From Pisaster brevispinus (lineage: Eukaryota; Echinodermata; Asteroidea; Forcipulatida; Asteriidae): a DNA stretch of 64,000 nt. Under the pieces are notes generated by a model. The model made no database searches and was not told the origin of the DNA. It worked only from the letters and a program-made list of their open reading frames with translations. The stretch covers positions 7,566,758-7,630,757 of the forward strand of contig JAMKCF010000001.1 in the NCBI GenBank assembly GCA_023634235.1. Reading direction: 5' to 3'. This document shows, one piece after another, positions 34,932 through 48,805 of this stretch. The position numbers were made by a program, and so were the translations under genes. Within the stretch, counting starts at the first letter, position 1, and each line of letters begins with the position of its first letter.

Positions 34932-37900
34932 CTACTGATGGGAATCCTCTTCCATAGAACTAACGTTACTGTCTGAACCTTCAGCCGCCTCCTCTTCCTC
35001 CTCCCCCTCCTCTTCCTCCTGTGCCCTTATCTGCATGAGTGCAGCTACCTTGGTCTTTATCTGCCTCTGCAGCACTGTGTTCGATTGTACACAAATGACA
35101 TTTATCTCTCCCCTCACTGCATGAGAAGCAGATTCACCTGTTAAAAAGGAGAAGCCAAAAAACCCTGTTATTGTTTCAACCTGAAAGATGAAATACGTGC
35201 CAACTTCCTCCCCTAAAGCTGTTTTACCGCAGGAAATGCTGTACTCTTCATTCAAGAAAGATATAACTGAACCCCCCCCCCCCAAAGAAAAAAAAAAAAA
35301 AAACGTTATCAGCTGATTTCGACTGCAACATTTTGACAAGAACGTGCACAAAACAACCCTTTTTTCACGAGATTTTGATGGGTGAACAGGTTGGTTTATT
35401 TGTGTCTAGTTTGAAAAAATGAAGGGTAGAATGAATTAATTCTTCCCCAAAACTCATTATCCACGCTTTAAAATTGTTTCAAGATCCCATTAAACGAATG
35501 AGAACGTGTGCCTTTTTGTTTTGGCAGCCGCTGGTCGCCACTTGTTTTGTTTGTAGATGGCGATAGCAGCAAATCAAAATCATACTAGCACTCTGCAAAT
35601 TGTACGTATGACCTCTTCATATCTTCAACAAGGGAGGTTGGGAATGAATTTAGTTTTAGTCATGCCGTTTTCCCACTATCTTTTCAGAGGGCTAGGGGTG
35701 GGGTTAGCTGCTACTCGAGTAAGGTACTTACCATTTGCTGTCAGGTCAATCACCCAATCACCATGACTGATGTCTTTGAAGACTTGTCCAAGTATGTCAT
35801 CATTAACACAAATATCAGACATGTCACCTGATGTACTAGCCCCATCTCTCCTCCAAGTTGCTTTCACCATATGTGTCATGACTGAGGTATAAGAAAAAAA
35901 GGTCCAATAACATTGAAATTACTAGGACACAAATATATACCATACACAGAAGGCACGCTGAAGCCTTGTTTTGTTTATTACTTATTGTTTCCCTTGGGGT
36001 GGGGGCAATTTCATTTTAATGCTTGTTTTAAGAGATAAAGTGTTCATTCAAACCAACAATTTGAGTGGAAGTTCAGCCAAAGTCAGTGCATTTGCGATGA
36101 CCTTTCAAAATGTCTGTAGTCCCCATGTCATCATGGAAAGTGGATGATGAGGACGTAAAGCAGTTTCCAACCCATTAACATGTAGTAAATGAGTGTGTTG
36201 GGACGGGATTGCCCTTCCCAAATTTAGAACCTCAACTAGTGAGCTCCTATGCGAAAATTATAATCTTAAAACGGCCACTTTGCCTATCATTGATTTAACA
36301 TGAAACACCGTGTTTACAGTTGGTGTGGGTGCGTGAGTAGGCGTTGAACTCTAAACGAAAGGAATATATTTACCCTTCTTTTGTGCTTGGTAGCTGTAGA
36401 GGTTGGTGAGCCTCTGGAAGTCCTTGGATTTTAAGTACCTCCTAACGTTGGAGATGGTGTCTGGAGAGGTCTTAATAAAAATGCTTCCCTCGAGCTGTCC
36501 GTAAGTCTTAGCCACAGTGTCAATGTCCTCTAGGCCGGCTGTGCTCTCCTATAGTGGAAATTAAACAATGTTTCTTATAGCCATGGGTTGATGGTGACAT
36601 TATTGACCGTAACTACATGTCTCTCTTTTTTACATTAGATGTTTGTTGTTGTAAACTCTATGTGAGTTGTTGGGCAGCAGTTCGTAAAACTCCGATTTTA
36701 GAGAGGCGGTGCGAAATTGTATAAACAAATTATATATATATAATTTTTTTTACAAATTAAAGGTTTCCAGCATGTTTTATGTACAGTGTATTTCACGTAC
36801 CTCCATATCTGCTATCAATGCCACCGCCCCGGTAAAGCCTTCTACTTGCTGCAACACCCTCTCGTCAAGCACAGGAAGAAAAACTGCGCAACACTCCCCA
36901 TTCCTTAATGATTGTGGAGGTTGCCCGTTTTCATCTGCTGTTTCAAGCTTTGCCCTCCATTCCACCGCGTCTCGCACAAATGCCATGAAGGGCCTTGGAA
37001 TTCCCTGCTTGAAGTTGCATCCTGAAGATAAACATTATTGGAATTATCAACACTCAGTGTATTGAGTCACAAAATCACAAGGAATCATTTATGGGTCTTA
37101 CAATTTTTGTTCCAATTTAATTGTTAAATAAATGGGTTTTACCATTTCTGTGCAATTTCTTCTCATTCGTTTGAAAATAAATAAACTATTTGTGAAAAAT
37201 TACCTATGAAGGGTTGGAGGGCACTCTCTTTGGCATGTACCGGGTAAATGCGCTCGGCCTCCTCCCATGATGGTACAGACAGCTGCACCATCATCTCCTT
37301 TTGGACGACCAGCAGCTTTTTTATCCGGTCTGCCTCCAAACCCATCCCCTTCAAAGTGAGACTCTCGCTCACTACCTCGGCGAGCAACTCAAACTTGGTT
37401 GCCTCAGGCAACCCCTGCAACTTCATGAAGACCTATAAATTATAAATAATAATAACTGAAATTGTTTAAGATGCATTGCCAAAATGTGTCAGTCACAAAA
37501 GATGATTTCAACGTAATGATTACTCAGTAAATTATGATTGAGTAATGCATTGCTGAGTAGCCTCACACAAGATGACATTCTGGGTAGAGTGGTTTCTACA
37601 ACTAGCATCCTACACGCAGGAAATTACGGTACTGCAATTTTCAGAAACATCACTGTGTTTTGACTTTGCCATTGTACATAAAATTTACTTACAGTTTGTT
37701 TTAGACTCTTCCCTGTCTTTTCCTCCTCCTGCTGGAAGATTGCTGACAGCTTGCCAAAGCACCTTATGGAGAGCTGAGCCAACTGGAACGTTGGCTCAAG
37801 TGTCTTCAGTTCCTGGAGTAACAGGGTTTTAGTGTAATGAAAGCAAGTGATTTAGCATGTGGGTAAAAAAAGCAACTTTTTACATAATGTATCTGGATAT

Positions 37901-40900
37901 TGACCATCACTGTTGTTTTGAAGTCATAAAAATTGCAAATGTTTTATTTTATTTGGAAAGCCAATTAACATTATCACACTGTGGGGAATGCCATTAAATT
38001 ATAAATAATTGCTGATTGATAATTAAAAGTCGCATCGAACCATCACAAATCAGGCAAGGGTCAACAAGGTTGTTGTTTTGAAGTCTCAAATATCTTGAGA
38101 GCTGATTAAAATGACCAGTACCTTTTTGCACACTGGGAACTTTTTTCCAAGGGCAAGCCCGCAGTTTTCTCTCCACCGTATATCGTTAGCTGGCGGCTCA
38201 TCAAGATCCTCGTCAGAGCCTTGCAAGAGGTAAAGCAGTCTCCTGCAGAGGGTAACATTGTCCAACAAGTTGCCCCCCTGCACTAGGTGAGTGCCAACAT
38301 TGTGCAGAGAGGCAACTCGCAGGGCTTCGGTCCTCTGAAGGTCACGATATGCCTTTACGTGAACAGTCTTGAGGTCATTGAATAGAGCATCGTCACTTAG
38401 CTCCTTCAGTGCCGACACAAGATGGTTCCCCCCCAGTGTATAAAACTGCGATTCCTCTGGTTTCCTCGAGTTGAAAATATTCCCAATCAGCAGCACTGGC
38501 AGGTCAGTGCTGCAAGACCGCGTGTCCTTCAGGCCTGCCTTGATCCGGTCTTTATGTTTTGCGCTGACAGGTCGTAGTATGAGATGGGCTGGAGGCTCTT
38601 GAAGGCATTGAAGTGGTAAGCTGTACTCTCCTAAAAGCAGATTATACAATTATTACGACAAATGTTTTGATATATTTCATAAAGCTACATTAGATCACCC
38701 AAACCCATTTATTCTAGAAATTTATTATGACAATGACATCATTTGGCAGACAGAAAGATTTCGCGGGTCTATTGGGAAAACCCTTCAATCTTACATTTTC
38801 TTGAGATGGCAGCATGCTATTTGGTTTAACTTTTAATAAGGTGTGAAAGGGCATAATATTTCTTGCACTCATTCGAGCTTTTTTTTGGTGTTTTGTTTTT
38901 TAGTGCTTGATTGTACCTTAAAACTATCCTGCAAAATGAATAAAAATCCTAATTAATTTAGGATTTTTGTTTGGCTAGCATATGGTGGCCCTGAAGGGAC
39001 ATCAAGCATATATATTTACGTAAATATTCATGGTTTTTGCCCCAGTTCGCAAATATTCACGTAAATATTTGCGATTGAGGCCAAAGTCGTGAATATTTAT
39101 GTAAATATTCACGCAAATATTCACGATTTGTGCCCCAAATCACATATATTTACCAAAATATTTACGTAAATATTTACGTAAATATTCACCAATATTCACA
39201 AAAGTCACAAATCCAGTCATCCGTGAGTATTTGGTTCTTTCCATCTAGCCTCATATTTGGCCAGAATTTCCATCCGCGGATTCCGTGGCCGGCCAGGCGC
39301 GTATTCAGGAAAATTAGAATCCATGTAGTTCAAGGCGGTAACACTTCTGTCTCCCCTTCCCCCTCTTTCTAATTTGAAAGATTTTTAAAATAATATTGCT
39401 AAATATATATGTTTGATGTCCCTTCATGCCAGGGCTACCATACTTGCAGGAAGTGCTGCGTAATATGCAGGAGGGGTTCGTCTAGTTTGTCAGCGTTGTC
39501 GATTCTGGCAGTTAAATATCTCTACAAACTTGAATATCCACTTACCAATGCATTTATCTTGAAGGTCAATGTTGGCAGTGTCAGTTGGATTTACAGCCTG
39601 TCGTTTTGCCGGAGGAATCTGAGACTTTCTCTCAGTTCGACTCCTCTTCCTGGGCAATAATGGGGTACTTTCTGTAATTATAAGAATTATTATTTGTACT
39701 TTTCCCTCAAAAATCACAAAAATGCGCAGACAAAGGAATTGAATCTATAGTTAAGCATTCAAAAATATCAGGCAAACACAGTAAATAATACACATCTTAC
39801 CAGAGTTGTGTTGTCCATCATCTGTGTGTAGTACATCATTAGCTAGCATGGAAAACTCGGTAGCATCCATGCTGTCACTAAGGTTGTGGATAAGATCCCC
39901 TTCGTTAGCAGAAAAGTTGTTAATCGCCAAAGACAGACACTTCTCCTCTGTCTCTACCTGCACCAAAATATAGGGAATTACCAACATTTTGAACATATCG
40001 AGCCTTTAGTTGTTACACTTATTCTAAATAAATGTTTACAGTGTTAGTTTTATGTAATTTATTCGGAATAAATCACAGAAACTAAATTCCGAAACAGAAG
40101 TCTTCCTAATCATTATTCAAATTGCATCATGAAACACAACTGCGAAGTAATAATAAGGCAATACGGTTACATTTCTTTATAAAAAATGTGTGGGCTTTTT
40201 CTTTCATTATTTTTCAAAGGAAAAGGGATGTTGTGCTGACATACGGCTTCATGTTCAACGACTTTAAATAAAGACAAATGAACATGGGTTTAATATATTT
40301 GGACCAAAACGGCCTGGGTACAAAATTACCCGATTTGATAAAGTTGCATGTTTGTACACAAACAAGTTCCAGCCTTATTGTGAAAATATTTGCTCCACTT
40401 ATTATTATTTATCAGTATGCATGGACAATGGTTTTAACTGGTGCACATTTTGAAACCAAAACTAAAAAGAAGAGCGCTATCCAAGGGCAAGGCAGCACAT
40501 CGCAAATACTCGGTACGCACGCTGTAGGCGTTGAACGAGGTGCATGCTGGTCTAGCTAGCGCTCAAGTTTGATCCCTAGCTAGACCAGCATGCACCTCAT
40601 TCAACAGCTAGTGCTTGCGCAATGGGTATTTGCAAAAAATGTATGTTATTATTAAGACCTCGGCCGCAAATCAAAAAACACATTGCAAGTCACGAGGAAT
40701 TTGTTATGGGGCATTAAGTTAGTCAGGTCAATTCGAGAGTAGCTTTTCGGTCAAAGATTTGGCTGAATTAATTACTATATTACACACTTATGTTTGGTAA
40801 CCTATTTATTAAGTAGATTGATTACAATTGACTGTTTAACATGTCCTGGTATGACTGGTGTTAACTTTACATTTAGATAGCTTACCTACTGGTTCTAATT

Positions 40901-41394
40901 ATTTTACTTCGATAAATACAAATCCACTGTACTTCTTCAGAGCATGGAGGTTATTTCTTACCTCCATGTTCAGAGGGACATCGTTTAAACAATGACCCAG
41001 TGTGATAAGGGGGTTGCTTCGACTCTGTAAAATGAAGTACGTTTTAAAACAACTTTCCGACAGGTTATTTCTTATACAAAAAAAGTAATGTTTAATTGCA
41101 AATCGCGGCAACACATTTACACACACTTAAAAAAAAGGGGAAAAAACAACAAATAAAACCAGTATGCCTACCGCTCGTAAAAGTTTGTATAAAATAACAC
41201 AATAGATGATCATTGCACAAAGATAACAGTTGGATTTGTACTGGACTTACCATCACTTTCCCATCGTCCGATGAAGAGGCACTGACTTTCGTGACACCGC
41301 CAAGGGAATGACCACTCTTGCTGCGAGCAGGCTGTTTGTTCTTGCCAAACAGGACAACCTTACCGTCACTTTCTCCAAAATACCACCGTGACAT
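34932..41394 (-). CDS. ParB-like / methyltransferase-like protein, copy C (complete, 699 aa)
   Basis: Eleven exons in transcription order: 41394-41251, 41024-40962, 39957-39801, 39671-39546, 38630-38122, 37812-37693, 37432-37204, 37021-36801, 36548-36374, 35881-35732, 35137-34932. They sum to 2100 bases with all phases matching. Residues 129-145 are basic and NLS-like. Residues about 165-290 are ParB-like, with GGNH at 230-233. Residues 623-634 (DWVIDLTANGES) and the following INVICVQSN strand resemble methyltransferase motif I and its next strand (D-G-S/T pattern). I see no clear [DNS]PP[YW] catalytic motif, so methyl transfer is doubtful. The tail (residues about 660-699) is Glu-rich and ends in HQ. 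This copy alone has Asp instead of Val at residue 206, from T at 38504. Function is not established; the ParB-plus-methylase order recalls phage-type fusions (inference). Confidence 0.82.
38983..39440. mobile_element. TIR element (MITE-like), copy 3
   Basis: Same element as at 1987-2444, in intron 4 of gene copy C, TA-flanked. Confidence 0.75.
40502..40633. repeat. Foldback element, copy 3
   Basis: Same hairpin as at 3506-3637, in intron 2 of gene copy C. Confidence 0.75.
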
Positions 41395-42825
41395 GATATA
41401 ATATTAAACAACTTTTGAAATGTACTGCAACTGGTGATCATCCAGAGGTCCTTTCTTTATGTGGTGATGAACACGAGAGGTGCATCCAAGGGTGGATCTC
41501 ACAGATGTGTATACGTTGCGGCCTTGCTGGCGAATGGTTCTGGACTGTTGTTTTAGGATCGTGTTCTTAAGATTTATGGGTTTCCTTGCGTAATGCAGAT
41601 CCGGTCCACTGATGATTAATGGATAAAGGACGGAGTACCCTCCATTTCATCATGGGCTCATTATGCCACTCTATCGGTATACTTTGTTTGTTGTTTTGTT
41701 GGTTTGCTTGTGCTGCATCTTTCTCAGTATTGCAATCATTTATAGGGCTTAGGGATTCATGTTCAAAGTATATAACGTTCATAATGGTTCATAACATGGT
41801 CAGAAAAGTTATCATAACCTGACAGAATTAATAACAGGAACAAGAATGATTCTCCTGAAAACAATGCAGTTACAAACAAGGCCATATCAGGATTGTTACA
41901 ACTACAAAAACTGGGTCTTTCAGGAATGTTATAACAAATACTCTTTTGTTTTCATGTTATGGACGTATTTTCTGTTTTAATTAATACACATCTGAAAAAA
42001 ATATCCCCGTTTGTCTGTTTAACAACCGGTAAGTTAAGTATTTTAAATGGTATTCCCACCACCCTCCGCGGTTTCACTACCTCGCATTAACAGTTGTTAA
42101 GTATACGGCCAGCCTTCCCCAGTGCTTCCAAGGCCGGTCAGAGTGCCGTTACTTGTTATATGCGTAGTCCTTTTCGAAAATGGTGCTCTTAAATTCTAAC
42201 GGTCAAAAATGTGGCTAAACTTTGGTCTTTTCTTATTCTTTCGTTCACCATGGCTCCATGTGATTTCGCTCTTTCCCACGGAAACACGTTCACATGCATC
42301 AGATTTAGCAAGTGACCGAATGCACAAAGCTTGCAACCGTTCTTTTTCATCTTTTAAACTTTCGAACTAAATTCAGTTTTATTAATGTTTCCTAGTGGGT
42401 TTACTTCTATTGTAATGATTTTTTTTTTAATTTATAAATATGGCACTAATAATCTTGTTTGGATCAAAACTGTTAAAAAATATATATACATAAGAGAAAA
42501 AAAAAGTACAAAATAATGTGTCTATTTGTTGAAGTACATGAACAGCTGTTAGCCAGAATATTGAAATGTCGCTATGGGACTTTATCCCCAATTCACAAGT
42601 TAATGAAAACTGGCGGGACGTATTTATTTTGAATGACATCTCAATAAATTGTATGTTTTGGCTAGATAAAAAGAGAAAAGTCACTAGCAGAAAAATTGTT
42701 TAAAAGTTACAAAATTACACACTGCAAGAGACAAAATAAAATAAGCATCGCTCACTGGTCCTGCCAGCCTTTGTCAGTATAAAGAAGTAATACTATACAA
42801 GAGCAACATCATAAAAAAAAAAAAC

Positions 42826-43176
42826 TGCTTAAACAGATAGGTCTTTAAATGACATTTAAAAACATTCAATGTTGCACACTCTCGAAGGTGAGATGGTAGG
42901 CTGTTCCATAGAGATGGGGCAACAACCCTGCAAGCTCTACGGCCATAAGACGATGTCCCTGGAGGAGGTGAGGTTTGTCACAACAGCTTAAGTGAGGAAG
43001 AACGAAGATTTCGAGCTGGTTGGTGGCGTTGAATGAGATCCTGGATTAAGAAGGGGCTAGGCCGTGCAGAGCTTTGAATGTGAGAATGAGTGTCTTGTAA
43101 ACTATTCGCTTTGAGACAGGAAGCCAATGAAGAGACTGCAGAATCGTCAATAGTAACAAAATAGTGTCCAACTTGT
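42826..43176 (+). repeat. Probable degenerate transposable-element fragment, copy 3
   Basis: Same fragment as at 5830-6180. Confidence 0.4.
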
Positions 43177-44950
43177 AGGCTCATTCTCTACTTATCAATT
43201 GTTGAATGTGCAGTTTTTAATGGACGTAAACGACAGGCCTGGTTCATTCACTACAGCACTAGTTATTGGTTGATGATTATCCAATGATGAGTTTGTAGTT
43301 TCAAGTTTATATACAGCAGTGCAACTGGACTGGCTCTCTTGTACAATCTTCAAGTCAGAGGTTGCATACATCCAGCAAAAGTTATAAATACTGTAAAAGC
43401 ACACAACAAAATACATGTTACATGTAAAAGCTTCTTGAAAAAGAAATGTTCTTAGTTTTAAGAGTTAAGAAATAAACTGTAAGAAATAAACTAAGAAATA
43501 AACTGAAGACATTTGTGTATTTATACAGTCTGCAATATCAGAAAGGTCATGTTCTATTTGAAGGTTGTTTAAGGACCCTTGACTACAGTTAATTAAAGAA
43601 TATTACCTATGTAAATGCGATTTGTAACAGTATACATTTATGTAAGCAAAGCTCAAAGCAACCCATTCCCAATATGCTCCAATTATTATCTCTATCCATA
43701 ACATGTACACTATGCATGTACTTTAATTTTTTGTAGAACTGGGATTGACATGTAGGTCTTTAACGGTCTTTCTTTTTTATGTAGCTCATTGTTGTGAATG
43801 TTCTGTGGGCTTCTAAAAACATTACAACTATTGTTTTTCAGAAATCTGTTTTTTTTTTATGCCCAGATATATTTTGGAGATGACAAATGTACAATCATAT
43901 GGAATTCTGTACTGGTTGACAGCTCTGCTTGAATGATTTGTGAATACTTTTTTAGTTTGAAATTTAGTTGGTGAATGATTTTTTTGTGAGAATTTCATGT
44001 GCATTGACAAGACATGATCAAAAAAGTATACAATGAAATGGCATAGTGATAGGCAATTAGTAAGGACAAAGTGGAAAGAGGCAATGATGTAGGCCTACCT
44101 GATGATGATAACCACTCAGCAACAAAATACTTATGTTAAGCCTGTAGTTTGTTGAGGTCCAAATGTGCATTATATCAAAATGTCTCATAAGGAAGAGCAA
44201 TCCTGCATGGGAAATAAATTTAAGTACATGTACATTAATGTTTCGTGTGAACACTGACAAAAAAAACAATGGAATAAATCATTTTCATGACATTCATTTG
44301 CATATACTAACTGTAGATTTGCTTGATCATCAGCCTTGTTGCATTCCAGCACACATGTATGTATGTAATTGTAAACATCACAATATCAGCTGTGAGGTGG
44401 TTGCACTTTGCTGACCAATAGTGGAAAAAATCTGCCTGAAGAACAAGCTTCATTAAGGTCCCATACAGCAAAGGCTTGAAGTTGAGTAAACAAATGCTGC
44501 ACTAAACTAATTAAGTTTCACTTGTTTGATGTTATCTGTCTTTTACATTGTACACTCCACAATTCAATACTACTGACTGTGTACGTAATCAATTCCATTG
44601 GAATGTTTCTGTGCTTTAGTTTTGTACACGCCTCTATGTAGTGAGCATTTATGTTACGAGACTTCATTGCTTTTGTGTAAATGTGTACATGTAAATGTAC
44701 AGTGTTATACAGGTACTAATCCATGCCAAACATAAAGTGTCTTTCACTAGTATTATAACCAAAATATGTTAGCTAACAAAAGTTTAACAATATTAACAAG
44801 AGAACCCTAACAAGGTAAGATTCCAAATTTTCAGAATGGGGGGGCTACAAACTTTGGGCTATTCAAGATGAAAACTTTGATAATTCTGCTGGTGTTTCAC
44901 GATAAGTAAATGTCGGTGTGGGGTCTGCTTACTAAGACTAAGAGACTTAA

Positions 44951-45625
44951 CCCTGCAGTAAGCCACCATGCCATGATTTTCAAGGCAGAATTAGCATTTT
45001 TGTTAATTACTCCACTAATGAATAAAGTAGAAAGCCTTTTTTTCTTGACTTCCTCCATAATACGATTGAGAAACATAATGGAGAATTTGAGTGGCCTAGC
45101 TTATCTGGTTTGCCTGCTACATTCAATTCAACTGGCGCTGGTCCAAGGTCTATGGGGATTTCCCCATAGGCTTGCGGTGACATTCCTTAGCGTAGGGCCT
45201 ATGCCTTAGCATACATGTACATGTTGTATGCTGTGCAGGCAGGCTTGTCTGTCAACAGATGAAATAACAACACAGACTTGATGGTGCCAGCTGTTGGGCT
45301 TCACCAAAGGTTTCCAAAGAGTTATTTATTTTGTGAGGTAAGGGGGGCGGTGCTTATGTTTTGGACTTTGTGAATGGAGTTTTTTTTTTTTTTTTTTTTT
45401 TTTTTTCTTTTTTCTTAGTGATATATAGTGGAATCCTTCATGGCCCATGTGGGGGTATGGGGGAATTGTTTTACTATCTCTAGGCCATCTCAAAGGTGTT
45501 GCGGATGCTCAGAGTCCATTTATGGAGCATTAAATCCCCTGTTAGTGTGTGTGTTAGTGTGACATGATTTTCATGGCCAGCCCAATGCATAGCGTTTTCG
45601 TGCGCGCATATTGACCTGCAGGGTT
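44951..45625. mobile_element. TTAA-flanked TIR insertion present only in copy 3 (piggyBac-like MITE)
   Basis: Copies 1 and 2 read AGAGACTTAAGAAGC at this site. Copy 3 reads AGAGAC-TTAA-CCCTGCAG...CTGCAGGGTT-TTAA-GAAGC, so TTAA is duplicated (44947-44950 and 45626-45629) and the ends are inverted CCCTGCAG/CTGCAGGG. TTAA plus CCC ends is the signature of piggyBac-type transposition. The right end has two extra T before the TTAA, a small asymmetry. It carries a ~26-bp T run near 45379 and no transposase; an open frame at 44910-45209 crosses its edge and is not a gene. Confidence 0.82.
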
Positions 45626-45984
45626 TTAAGAAGCATTTATCAAGTTAATATCCACCCATTTTCAAATAAAAAAATTGATTTTGTATTTTGTTTGTGGTTG
45701 AAATGTTTTGTTTCCAGTCAGTGCAAAATAGCGAAGACGATGTGTGTACCCCCTGTGAACACCACCCCTAAATCTGTCACTGCTTAACACAATATTACAG
45801 CAATACAAATAAAACAGATCTATATTAAACATTACCCGTACTTGTAGTTAGGCGTCTCACACAATTTGTTACTTAAACATTTCTGTGTTTGTACTGTGCA
45901 TGTATCTTATTGATCGAAGGGAAAAGTGTTTGGTAATACAAACTTTTGAGCAAAGATGTTAGTCTGTCATAGATTAATCAAATT

Positions 45985-46328
45985 TATTGCCCTTTTTTTG
46001 CAAGATACCCGACACAGGAGGCCAAGGCCACTCAAGGTGTGGGCTACAAATCAACTTTTTTCCAGTGGGGTGCTGCTACATGTACCAACTCCTAGGGCTG
46101 ACACAGGGTAATCCCCTTTGCAGTTCATAAGAATGTAGGCTTGGGTATCATTCATCAGAAGCCTGGCTGGTAGAGCAGAAAGCACTACCTCCCCAAATGT
46201 TTACAAAGCAATTATGGTTAAGCACGTTGCTCAAAAACACAAGTGTCATGACCGGGATTCGAACCCACTCCCCAATGACTTAGCCACCAGAACTCAAGTC
46301 TGATGCACAAACCATTCAGCAATGACAC
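45985..46328 (-). mobile_element. tRNA-derived SINE-like element, copy 3
   Basis: Same element as at 8310-8653; tRNA-like head at 46328-46243. Confidence 0.5.
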
Positions 46329-47426
46329 GTTAGAGTGTGCATCATCATGACTTCTTTTAATATAATTCAATTGTGGAATTTAATTGATTTCTTCAGGAAT
46401 CTTCATGCAGGCACGTGCACATCATGTAAAAGTAACAGCTGAATAAGATAAAGGGGGAAGTTAACCTTCTCTTCATTTCAAATTGTAAAAATTAAATACA
46501 TTAACTCTGCGTGACACCATAAACAAAAATCACACCATTTCGCCATGCCTTGCTTGTTGAGTAACAGTTTGATTTTAGCGTGTCACACATTTCTGTGAAG
46601 AACCAAACCACTTTTAAATCACCCAATCACTTTTAAATCAGCCACAGCATAAGATATAGACCCTTTTGACTAAATACAATCAATTCAAGCAAAATTGCAT
46701 TTTGAGATGAGCCCAATGTCTCTTTCTGCTCAATCAACAATTTCTTTGACTGACGCCCTTTGTTTACACAACTTAGCAAGGCTGAGTAATTGCTGTACAA
46801 TTCCTATGGGAATTCCTGGAGAGCGGGTCAATGTTGGATTGTGTTAGTTAAAAACAAACCCCGGGTAGTGATAAGACATTTGGCATGCTATTTGGCTAGG
46901 TGCAGTTGTAGAACTTGGAATTTTTTGATTTTTTGAAGAAAACAAAATGGCGGACTAATGACTTTGTAATTAAAAACTGTTACTCAATAAGTGAGCGATG
47001 GTGTCACGGAGGGTTAATAATATATCTAATAAAACTGCCATATTTACACTACAATGCATTGTCAAATTGCCATTTACACTTCACATGACATTGTGCACTT
47101 TAGCCAATGCTTAAAAACCAAAACTACATGAATTTTGTATAAGTTTACAGTATACTGCCCAATACCACCCCATCCTCAGCAACGCCCCCTCCCCGATTCC
47201 GTTTGTTTAGTGTCATAAGATCATCATCGCTTTATTTTAGAACTGATTGATTCCTTCTTCATTAAAATTATTCTCTATGCAATAAAGGATTTATAAAATT
47301 AGGTTCTACATGTACAAGCTTGCACATTGTGTATGAAATAATAAATTGATTCAATGAATTAGAACAGAAATTCTATACTTTGTGTGCTCTTCTTAGATGT
47401 CTTATTTTGATTGGACACAAATATCG

Positions 47427-47764
47427 TTCTTTCCAAGTGCTATGACATAACTTTGTTATACATGTAGATGTGCCACGCTTGCGTGGAGTGAAGTCTTTCA
47501 AAACCGAGAGTGCACATTAAACTGATTGGAACCTCACTGTTTATCGACCGTTTTTTTATAAAACAATGTGTACTTTCATGCTGACACAGAATGAGTTCTT
47601 TCCAAGTCCTATGTAAATTCAATGTAAGGTTCTTACTATTCAATTCTTTGTAGATGTGCCACTTTAAAAAAGTAATGAGAGCCTCGCTGTTTATCGTCCG
47701 ATCTCTTATCAACTGATTCTCATTAAAACAACATGCACTTTCATGGCTTGCAGTGAACAAGTTC
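47427..47764. repeat. Degenerate 169-bp direct duplication, copy 3
   Basis: Same duplication as at 9752-10089. Confidence 0.6.
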
Positions 47765-48805
47765 ATATATTTGTAATACCAGGTTGACCCTCCATTTTTC
47801 TTGACAAACGTTTATAGAGCAACTATTTGAAATCATTAACGCAAGGCTTGTTTATGACAGTGCACTGAACACTATTTGTTTACAATTATGTGTACTCTAT
47901 AAATTATACATTTTGCACTTGAGATCATTGCAACATACAATGTACCGGCATGTGTACCCATCTACTGCAAGTGATTGACACTGACTGACTGCTCAAACAG
48001 TAAAAAGGTTGACTGTGTGTGTGTATCACTTGCCCATATTTTATCCAGGCTCATCAATTCACAAGCAAACTGGATGGTATTATGGTCAGACAGTATATAC
48101 ATGTAGCAAGATTACTTTTTTTTTGCAAAAATGTACTTAAATTCCTTAACAGTGCCAGTACTTAAACAATACAAGAACTTAAAATTAAATGTACAGACAG
48201 CCAGCCCTCCCCCAAGATATAATGTACATTGTAATGTAAGTAAAACTAAATGTAGTGTACATTTCTCTATACCTCTTTCCAGAGTTTCATTCTTATTGCC
48301 ATAATTATCTTATCTTATATTATCTTATAGTATCTTATTACCCAGGCACCTACTCGTAGGCACTGCCTGGAATTTATTCTTTTCTTTCTTTAACCTGGTT
48401 CTTCCCCGGCATCCAGAAATTGTTCATACTTATTTGTAAAACCTGTTTTTTCACACACTTCAAACTAAAAGTACTTACAATTTTGTTCTCATAACATTGT
48501 TTGTTACAAACTGTTATAAATGATTTTACACCAGTGAAAGTTATGCAAAGTGTACCACATCATACAAAGCAGTCTCACATTTTTAATAACTGATTCCAAT
48601 GCTGTTTAAATTCTATTATTTTGTGATTTTTCTGTTTTGTTTTTCGCTCCATATTTTTGTTTGCTTATTTTTGTGTTTTTTGTTTTCAATGGGTTTGTTG
48701 TGTGTGTGCTAATATTAACCTCAACAATATTCCTGAATATAAGCATTAAAAAAGTTATTGATAATTATAGTTATAAATCATGAACAACATTAATTAACAT
48801 AAAAT

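Larger units (their letters stand above)
18498..36996. repeat. Tandem array unit, copy 2 (18,499 bp)
   Basis: The second full unit, nearly identical to copy 1. Private differences seen by eye are a substitution plus a 1-base T insertion near 18815-18823 (frameshift in exon 7), T at 28333 and G at 30665. It shares a C at 24323 inside an A-run with copy 4, but not with copies 1 and 3. Confidence 0.97.

Noticed and set aside
44910..45209. 99-codon plus-strand open frame
   Set aside because: It begins outside and ends inside the copy-3 TTAA insertion, and has no domain resemblance.
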